Assembly (NCBI GenBank): GCA_020636045.1 | Contig: JACJYP010000005.1 | Location: forward strand, 62,001 to 126,000 | Direction: 5' to 3' | DNA length: 64,000 nt | Origin: Lewinellaceae bacterium | GTDB taxonomy: Bacteria > Bacteroidota > Bacteroidia > Chitinophagales > Saprospiraceae | Part shown: one piece after another, positions 59,200-64,000 of the stretch | Position numbering within the stretch: the stretch's first letter is position 1 | Layout of the letters: every line of letters begins with the position of its first letter | Program-made: the position numbers and the translations under genes | Notes under the pieces: model-generated | What the model saw: only the letters and a program-made list of their open reading frames with translations | Databases searched by the model: none | What the model was told of the DNA's origin: nothing

Positions 59200-61643
59200 G
59201 GGTGGGTCGGTTTAAAAGTTTGCCTGCCGGCGATCCTGCTCGACGGCTCGTCGGCAGCGCTCAGGAACAACAACTCGTAGTAGTCGCCTTTTGCCCAGGT
59301 ATCCACCATGTTGTCGTAATACGGGCTGCCCGGATTGCCCGACTGACCGCCGGGATATACGCCGTACGCTTTGACCTTTTCATTCAGGTCTACGATCATT
59401 CGCCAGGAAGGACCGTGCGTTTTTTGCATGGCATTGGGTGCGGTGCGGTGTCCTCCTACCACCACGTCGAGGCGGCTAAAGGCGTCGAGTTGTGCGAGGT
59501 GTTTTAAAGTGAAACCCATAAAGTGCCCCCAGGTAGTCCTTTTATCGGGATGTTGCCGGAAGTATTCCTGCATGGTCTCAAAAGATTCCTGCACGATCGC
59601 CCGCGCCGTTTCACGTGCGGGGGTGGAGGGGTGATCGAAGAAAATGCTCGCAGTGTCTTTTTCCAGCAGTTCGATGAAACGCCATGATTCGGGAAGAAGC
59701 AGATTTTCCTGCCCGTCCCATTCGTCCCAGGTACGCGCATAGCAGGTATCGAACCACACATCGAACAAAGGCGCTGCTGTGGCGTCCGCTTCGTAACGGA
59801 AATCCCAGGCGTCCAGTTCGGCTGCCATTTTTTTGCCCTCGTCATCCAGGTGGCTGCGGTCGAGCAGGGACAGCATGGCTGGCAGGGCATCGGCGGCACG
59901 GCGGCTGAAATTGTCGAGTTGCATCGTTTTCATGCTGTCGACGGTAGCGTTTTGCATGTTCGATAGCCGGTCGTAAATCTCGCGCCCGCGAAAATCGTCG
60001 AAACTGCCGAGATAGTAATAGGGATAGGAGGGTGGGGTAGAGTGCTGGTTTGCAGAAAAAACGAAGCCACGGGAGGGGTTTTTCATGGCGGGCACGCGGT
60101 CCATGGGGATGAACCCGTGCCATTCGCTGATCTGCCGGCTGCCGTCCTGGATAAACCGCCCCTGCCCTTTCTGGCGGATCGGGAATTTCCCTTGCACGGT
60201 AATGGCGATGTCGCCACTGCTGGTGGCAAATACGAAATTTTGTGCCGGACAATCGTACAGGTTCAGCGCCTTGCGGTAGTCGTCGTAGTTTTTTCCCGCA
60301 TTGAGGAACATAAAGATCCTGGAGCCGTCCGGAGAGGGCGCATCGTGCGATATCCAGCGCAACGCGCAGTCGCGCAACGGGTGAGTATGGTCATATTCAT
60401 ACACCACAGGCCCCCAGACGGTATAGCGGACGGTATCCAGCAGCGGGTCCTTCCCCTTGATGCCGATGGTTTCGATGCGCTCCTGTACTTTTTGCCGGAC
60501 GCTGTCGAGCAGGTATTCACTGTGTTTGTCATCGGCCCAGGTGATGTGGTACCAGTCCGACACATCGTGGCTGACATTGGTGACGCCCCAGGCAATCTGC
60601 TCGTTAAAGCCGATAATGATGCCAGGCACCCCTTGCAGGGAAACGCCGTAGCAATTTTGCCCGGGTGTGTGGATTTGCAACTGGAACCAGATGGACGGGA
60701 GGCCAAGGGTCAGGTGCGGATCGTTGGCCAGTAAGGGGTGTCCGGACTTCGTCCGGGTGCCGGCAACCGCCCAGTTGTTGCTGCCCTCCACATAGGGGTC
60801 GGTATCGAATGAAGGTGTCGTGCCGGATTCAGGTTTCCGGGAAGTTTGCCCGAATGCTTCCGGGGCGATTGTTGTGGGAGCTTCGATATTTACATTCCAT
60901 TGTTTCCACTGCCCGGTATCGGGAATGATAGGTTGCTGTTTCGGATTCCACTCGGGGAACAGGTAATCAAAGGTATCCCAACCAAATTTGGCTGCGGCTT
61001 TGGTGCTGGCGAGGTCGGCATCCCGGGAACAGAGATTTTCCGACATGGCTTCCACCACCAGGGCCGTTTTGAGGAGCGACCAGGGTTCGGGGGCGTAATT
61101 CAGCAATTTGAATTCGATCGGATAGTCCGCCGGACGCAACTGATTGACATAGGCATTGACGCCATCGACATAGGCTTGCAACATGCGCAGGTTCTCAGGC
61201 GACTCGCTCCACGCCTTCACAGCATTTTCGGCAGCGAACACCATGCCCCTTCGACGCGTGACCCGGTCAATACCGAGGGTGCGTTCTCCCAGTATTTCCG
61301 AGAGCCGGCCCGAAGCCTTGCGTGTAGTAATGTCCATTTGCCACAGGCGGTGCTGCGCCGTGACATACCCCTGCACCCGCATGGCGTCGTCGAGGTTTTC
61401 TGCAAAAATGTGTGGAATCAGCAGGTCGTCGTACACGAGTTGTACTTCACCCTTCAGTCCGGGCAGGTCGATGTCCTGAAAGGTATTTGCGACAGGTGCT
61501 GCATTTTTCCAGAAACCGGAAAAAGGGTTGAAAAAGCCGCCCAGCGAAGGCAGTGATTTGTCGCCAACGGTTTGCGGCGCCCAAAGCAACCAGCCGAAGA
61601 GCACGGTCAGGAAGAGCGACAGGAGAAATCTGAAAACGCGCAT
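59196..61643 (-). CDS. Penicillin acylase (Ntn-hydrolase) family protein
   Basis: 815-aa N-terminal nucleophile hydrolase precursor. The start at 61643 is chosen as the one followed by a signal/anchor helix (MRVFRFLLSLFLTVLFGWLLW). The A-chain region has YDDLLIPHIFAENLDDAM and the catalytic serine follows in VEGSNNWAVAGTRTKSG, with NDPHLTLGLPSIWF just after; this is the auto-cleavage site and the B-chain start. Later WGHFMGFTLKHLAQL and PGGQSGNPGSPYYDN match the family. Possible substrates are acyl-homoserine lactones or N-acyl amino acids. Its stop overlaps the next gene. Confidence 0.9.
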   Translation of the reverse strand: MRVFRFLLSLFLTVLFGWLLWAPQTVGDKSLPSLGGFFNPFSGFWKNAAPVANTFQDIDLPGLKGEVQLVYDDLLIPHIFAENLDDAMRVQGYVTAQHRLWQMDITTRKASGRLSEILGERTLGIDRVTRRRGMVFAAENAVKAWSESPENLRMLQAYVDGVNAYVNQLRPADYPIEFKLLNYAPEPWSLLKTALVVEAMSENLCSRDADLASTKAAAKFGWDTFDYLFPEWNPKQQPIIPDTGQWKQWNVNIEAPTTIAPEAFGQTSRKPESGTTPSFDTDPYVEGSNNWAVAGTRTKSGHPLLANDPHLTLGLPSIWFQLQIHTPGQNCYGVSLQGVPGIIIGFNEQIAWGVTNVSHDVSDWYHITWADDKHSEYLLDSVRQKVQERIETIGIKGKDPLLDTVRYTVWGPVVYEYDHTHPLRDCALRWISHDAPSPDGSRIFMFLNAGKNYDDYRKALNLYDCPAQNFVFATSSGDIAITVQGKFPIRQKGQGRFIQDGSRQISEWHGFIPMDRVPAMKNPSRGFVFSANQHSTPPSYPYYYLGSFDDFRGREIYDRLSNMQNATVDSMKTMQLDNFSRRAADALPAMLSLLDRSHLDDEGKKMAAELDAWDFRYEADATAAPLFDVWFDTCYARTWDEWDGQENLLLPESWRFIELLEKDTASIFFDHPSTPARETARAIVQESFETMQEYFRQHPDKRTTWGHFMGFTLKHLAQLDAFSRLDVVVGGHRTAPNAMQKTHGPSWRMIVDLNEKVKAYGVYPGGQSGNPGSPYYDNMVDTWAKGDYYELLFLSAADEPSSRIAGRQTFKPTHP

Positions 61644-61851
61644 GGAAGTGGGTGAATGTTTGGCGAAGGTAAGAAAGACAACGGGCCTCGATACAGGCTG
61701 CCGGTATTGACTTGTAAAAAACCAATCTTTTTTTGGAAAACGAACGATTCGGGAGCGCCAAAATTTCGCTTCGGTGCTGTTCGCCAAACATCTCGTAAAA
61801 TTTTCGTCAAATTTTCCACCTAAAAATTTGCCGTAACTCCAAAACTTGTCT

Positions 61852-61931
61852 TAAACTTGCAGCAAGTAGTTTTTGTGTTTATTTGTTTGGGTTAGAGTCC
61901 CTCGTCGCACCGGCGAGGGATTTCTATTTAT
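61852..61931 (+). ncRNA. Candidate short transcript (promoter plus terminator, no ORF)
   Basis: TTG (61828-61830), 21 bases, then TAAACTTG (61852-61859; one mismatch to TAnnTTTG), then about 35 bases including CTTGCAGCAAG and U-rich sequence, and a terminator hairpin TCCCTCGTCG...CGGCGAGGGA (61898-61920) followed by TTTCTATTTA. No reading frame of note. It could be a small RNA or simply an unassigned terminator. Confidence 0.3.
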
Positions 61932-61969
61932 CCCCGGGTCGTATCCTGCATTCCTGCGTACTGAAAATG

Positions 61970-62006
61970 CGAAGCAGCCACCGGTACAGTACCGGCGGCT
62001 GCTTCG
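61970..62006 (-). terminator. Terminator of the small membrane protein gene at 62028
   Basis: Near-perfect stem CGAAGCAGCC(A/G)CCGGTAC at 61970-62006; the minus strand continues GCATTTTCAG. Confidence 0.6.
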
Positions 62007-62027
62007 TTGGTTGTTCGTCTCGCAGGC

Positions 62028-62192
62028 TTAAAGGCGGCCCATAGCGCCCGCCAACGCAGTAAATACAAACGGGAAACTTATCCAAACCCATTCGGGAATA
62101 AAGATCAGCAGCGCCACGGCACCCGCCAGGCTGATGAGGAACATCAGCCAGTCACGGCCGCGATTCTCAACATATTCTTCGTTTTTCTTCAT
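62028..62192 (-). CDS. Small two-helix membrane protein
   Basis: 54-aa protein, start 62192 (MKKNEEYVENRGRDW). Two hydrophobic segments, LMFLISLAGAVALLIFI and WVWISFPFVFTALAGAM, are separated by one proline. No recognised family. The frame is open upstream of 62192 but the extension is unlike a signal. A terminator follows the stop, which supports an independent gene. Confidence 0.55.
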   Translation of the reverse strand: MKKNEEYVENRGRDWLMFLISLAGAVALLIFIPEWVWISFPFVFTALAGAMGRL

Positions 62193-62345
62193 GGCAATTC
62201 CAGTTTTGTTGATGCGGCAAAAATAGAAATCGTTCTTCGATCGGTATCCATAGTTGATCGTTTTTTTCCTCAAAAAAACTCATTCCTTTGCCCTGTCAAT
62301 CGTTTGACGCGATCTTTACCGGTCCACCACCACCCTCAACGATTT

Positions 62346-62867
62346 ATGATCCAGATTTTTGTCACCGGCGGCACATTCGATAAAGAATACAACCTGATCA
62401 CCGGCGAACTCTTTTTCAAGGACACGCATCTCAGCGAGATGTTCGAGCGCGGCCGCTGCACGGTCGAACTCGATATCAAGACCCTCATGATGGTCGATTC
62501 GCTCGAAATGCGTGACGAAGACAGGGCTATCATTGCCTACAATTGCAAAAAAACGCCCGCCGACCGAATCTTGCTGACCCACGGCACCGACCGCATGGTA
62601 GATACCGCCAAAGCACTTGCGGAAGCGCACATCGAAGGCAAAACCATTGTGCTCACCGGCGCTATGATCCCCTATGCTTTCGGAACCTCCTCCGACGGTT
62701 TTTTTAACCTGGGCAGCGCTTTGGCCTTCGCGCAGGTCTTGCCACCGGGGGTCTATGTAGTGATGAACGGCCGTTACTTCGAATGGGACCGCGTACGCAA
62801 AAATCGTCAGACGGGCAATTTCGAAGCATTACCCGCGGACAACGATCCCACGGCTTATCTGGTATGA
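62346..62867 (+). CDS. Half-length asparaginase-domain protein
   Basis: 173-aa soluble protein; the start at 62346 is set by IFVTGGTFDKEYN, the asparaginase nucleophile-threonine motif (TGGT). The second conserved block LLTHGTDRMVDTA carries the HGTD motif, and VLTGAMIPYAFGTSSDG follows. Only the N-terminal domain is present; full L-asparaginases have about 330 residues and a C-terminal domain. Such short forms are known in bacteria. Enzyme activity is uncertain. The stop codon abuts the stop of the convergent gene. Confidence 0.8.
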   Translation: MIQIFVTGGTFDKEYNLITGELFFKDTHLSEMFERGRCTVELDIKTLMMVDSLEMRDEDRAIIAYNCKKTPADRILLTHGTDRMVDTAKALAEAHIEGKTIVLTGAMIPYAFGTSSDGFFNLGSALAFAQVLPPGVYVVMNGRYFEWDRVRKNRQTGNFEALPADNDPTAYLV

Positions 62868-63149
62868 TCAGGATTCGAGAAATCCGAGTTTGCCGCCAAA
62901 GATAAAGAGGTAGATCACGGCGGAAACCAGCGGCGCCAGTATGCTCAGCGCCATGATATGAAAATACCGGCGCGGCACCTTCGATCGCTCGATTGCCTCT
63001 GCAATGAGCGCGATCACCAGCACCGCCAATACGATAGCGCCGAGGGTAAACGTTAGTAAGGTTGCCATGTAGTCATTGAGCAACCATATCACGAGCCAGA
63101 CGATTACTTCCAGCAAGAAAATCTCGAGCAGAGACAAGCGAAGATTCAT
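62868..63149 (-). CDS. Small membrane protein
   Basis: 93-aa protein, start 63149 (MNLRLSLLEIFLLEV). Three hydrophobic segments are visible (about 5-22, 24-50 and 66-85), separated by a short basic loop (ERSKVPRRYFH). No family recognised. It ends exactly where the asparaginase-domain gene ends, on the other strand. Confidence 0.6.
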   Translation of the reverse strand: MNLRLSLLEIFLLEVIVWLVIWLLNDYMATLLTFTLGAIVLAVLVIALIAEAIERSKVPRRYFHIMALSILAPLVSAVIYLFIFGGKLGFLES

Positions 63150-63197
63150 GGATCGTTCGTTCCTTTTACAGCAATAAACCAATTCTTACGGAGTGCA

Positions 63198-63722
63198 ATG
63201 AAACATAAAAATTACATGATGTTGTTGTTTTTTCTGTTACCCCTTGTCCGGACATACGCCCAGGAAGGCCTGCCCAACGACGAGGCGGAGTACGAAAAAC
63301 AGTACCAGGAGCGTATCAAAAAGGACAAGTTGTACGGCGTTTACATTCCCAAGAACCTCGACGACGCCATGCAACAACTCAACAAGATCATATCGACCGA
63401 GTCGCAAGCGGTGATCAAGACCATTCCAGAAGACAGCGTTTGCCTGGCGCTGCACAACCGGCTGGGCCAATGGATGATCCTCAACTGGGGTTTTTACGGC
63501 GGATCCCGGCTTTCACATTACCTGCGCAGCGCCGGCGTCACCTATCCCGACGACATGGCGGATTTCCTGATCCTTTCCTATCACAAGACCCTGAACGGGC
63601 AGTCCATCAATATCCGGGAACTGGCGACTGCGTTCCGGGAACGGCGCAAAAAAGAGTTTCAGGAAGAAAAAAAAGAAGGCCAGGTGATCAGCGAAGAGAC
63701 GAAAAAAAAGAACCGGCGGTGA
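63198..63722 (+). CDS. Exported DUF6794-like protein
   Basis: 174-aa exported protein, signal MKHKNYMMLLFFLLPLVRTYAQ. It contains YGVYIPKNLDDAMQQLNKI, LHNRLGQWMILNWGFYGG, and YPDDMADFLILSYHKTLNG, the order I recall for DUF6794. The end is Lys/Glu-rich (RRKKEFQEEKKEGQ). A terminator overlaps the last codons. Confidence 0.65.
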   Translation: MKHKNYMMLLFFLLPLVRTYAQEGLPNDEAEYEKQYQERIKKDKLYGVYIPKNLDDAMQQLNKIISTESQAVIKTIPEDSVCLALHNRLGQWMILNWGFYGGSRLSHYLRSAGVTYPDDMADFLILSYHKTLNGQSINIRELATAFRERRKKEFQEEKKEGQVISEETKKKNRR

Positions 63723-63740
63723 TCAACGCCGGTTCTTTTA
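63708..63740 (+). terminator. Terminator overlapping the end of the DUF6794-like gene
   Basis: AAGAACCGGCG pairs with CGCCGGTTCTT (63708-63737) around a 8-base loop containing the TGA stop, followed by TTTTA. Confidence 0.8.
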
Positions 63741-63834
63741 CGTTACAAAAAGGGAGGTTTTTCTGATCTGATGCCTTTTTTGAGCACACCCCGCAGCCAT
63801 AAAAACGGGCGATCGCACTGCAATTTGAATCTAA

Positions 63835-63993
63835 GAGTTTGTTCAAATTTTCATGCTGAGGCGAAAGCGAGCAAATTTTGTTTTATGCAAGGCAGATTTT
63901 GCAGTCATAGCCGGCCGCTACGACGAAAAATCTAACGCCGCATAAAACAAAATTGGCCGCTTGTAGGCCAGCAATGGAATTTTGAACAAACTC
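63835..63993. repeat. 159-bp imperfect palindromic element (MITE-like)
   Basis: It starts GAGTTTGTTCAAA and ends TTTGAACAAACTC; both halves match as reverse complements over most of their length, including ATTTTGTTTTATGC, and meet at 63914 (TAGCCGGCCGCTA). No reading frame of note. The layout resembles a nonautonomous mobile palindrome or a large foldback repeat; no transposase lies near it, and target-site duplications were not found. Confidence 0.7.
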
Positions 63994-64000
63994 CAAGTTT

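Noticed and set aside
1..64000. tRNA or rRNA genes, prophage, transposase
   Set aside because: No cloverleaf with a GTTCRA loop and acceptor stem, no rRNA-like stretch, no phage structural gene and no transposase frame were seen on reading both strands; a dedicated search would be needed to exclude short fragments.

Overview
The window looks like the chromosome of a Bacteroidota member, most likely of the Saprospiria (Lewinella/Haliscomenobacter-like). Support comes from type IX secretion (T9SS) components (a PorP/SprF protein with a PorE-like OmpA partner, and a GldN-like protein), several secreted proteins ending in a T9SS sorting domain, -7 promoter boxes of the Bacteroidota form TAnnTTTG, few Shine-Dalgarno sites, and a carbamoyl-phosphate synthase large subunit without the C-terminal MGS domain. 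I see no prophage, CRISPR array, rRNA or tRNA, and no intact insertion sequence. There is one palindromic repeat at the right edge.

Left part (1-17.6 kb): the end of a membrane protein and pstB, a small charged protein, a TerC-family membrane protein, a large secreted subtilisin, a LolA-like carrier, RNase R, a Lys-rich exported protein, a Tat-type class V aminotransferase, an enoyl-CoA hydratase/isomerase, a GH25 lysozyme-like protein, a TlpA-like thioredoxin, a CotH-kinase T9SS protein and a tandem GldN-like protein.

Middle part (17.6-43 kb): carB behind an apparent leader-peptide/terminator attenuator; an orphan MacB/FtsX-type permease; sterol desaturase and LysE exporter; two tandem related lipoproteins; a large T9SS cargo; a helical unknown protein; MOSC protein; DUF1772-like protein; recN flanked by phased heptanucleotide repeats; rpsU-xer; a PorP-PorE-like-HDAC gene run; an NAD(P)-binding protein; ffh; and an Omp28-like T9SS cargo.

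Right part (43-64 kb): an apparent operon of terC, a DnaQ-type exonuclease, two MbnP-like lipoproteins and an MbnH-like di-heme protein; a lysyl-endopeptidase-like protease with a dockerin-like tail; pepT; a coiled-coil protein; a transaldolase-like aldolase; the SRP RNA gene (ffs) in what first looks like an empty gap; a large SF1 helicase; an OmpA protein with thrombospondin type 3 repeats; a penicillin acylase operon; a half-length asparaginase; small membrane proteins; and a 159-bp imperfect palindrome.

Housekeeping genes (rnr, carB, recN, rpsU, xer, ffh, ffs, pepT) are interleaved with envelope and secretion genes. The points most worth following are the carB leader, the heptanucleotide repeats, the MbnP-MbnP-MbnH/TerC operon, the GldN-like duplication and the terminal palindrome. 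All functional names are from motif recognition by eye; no database search was run.
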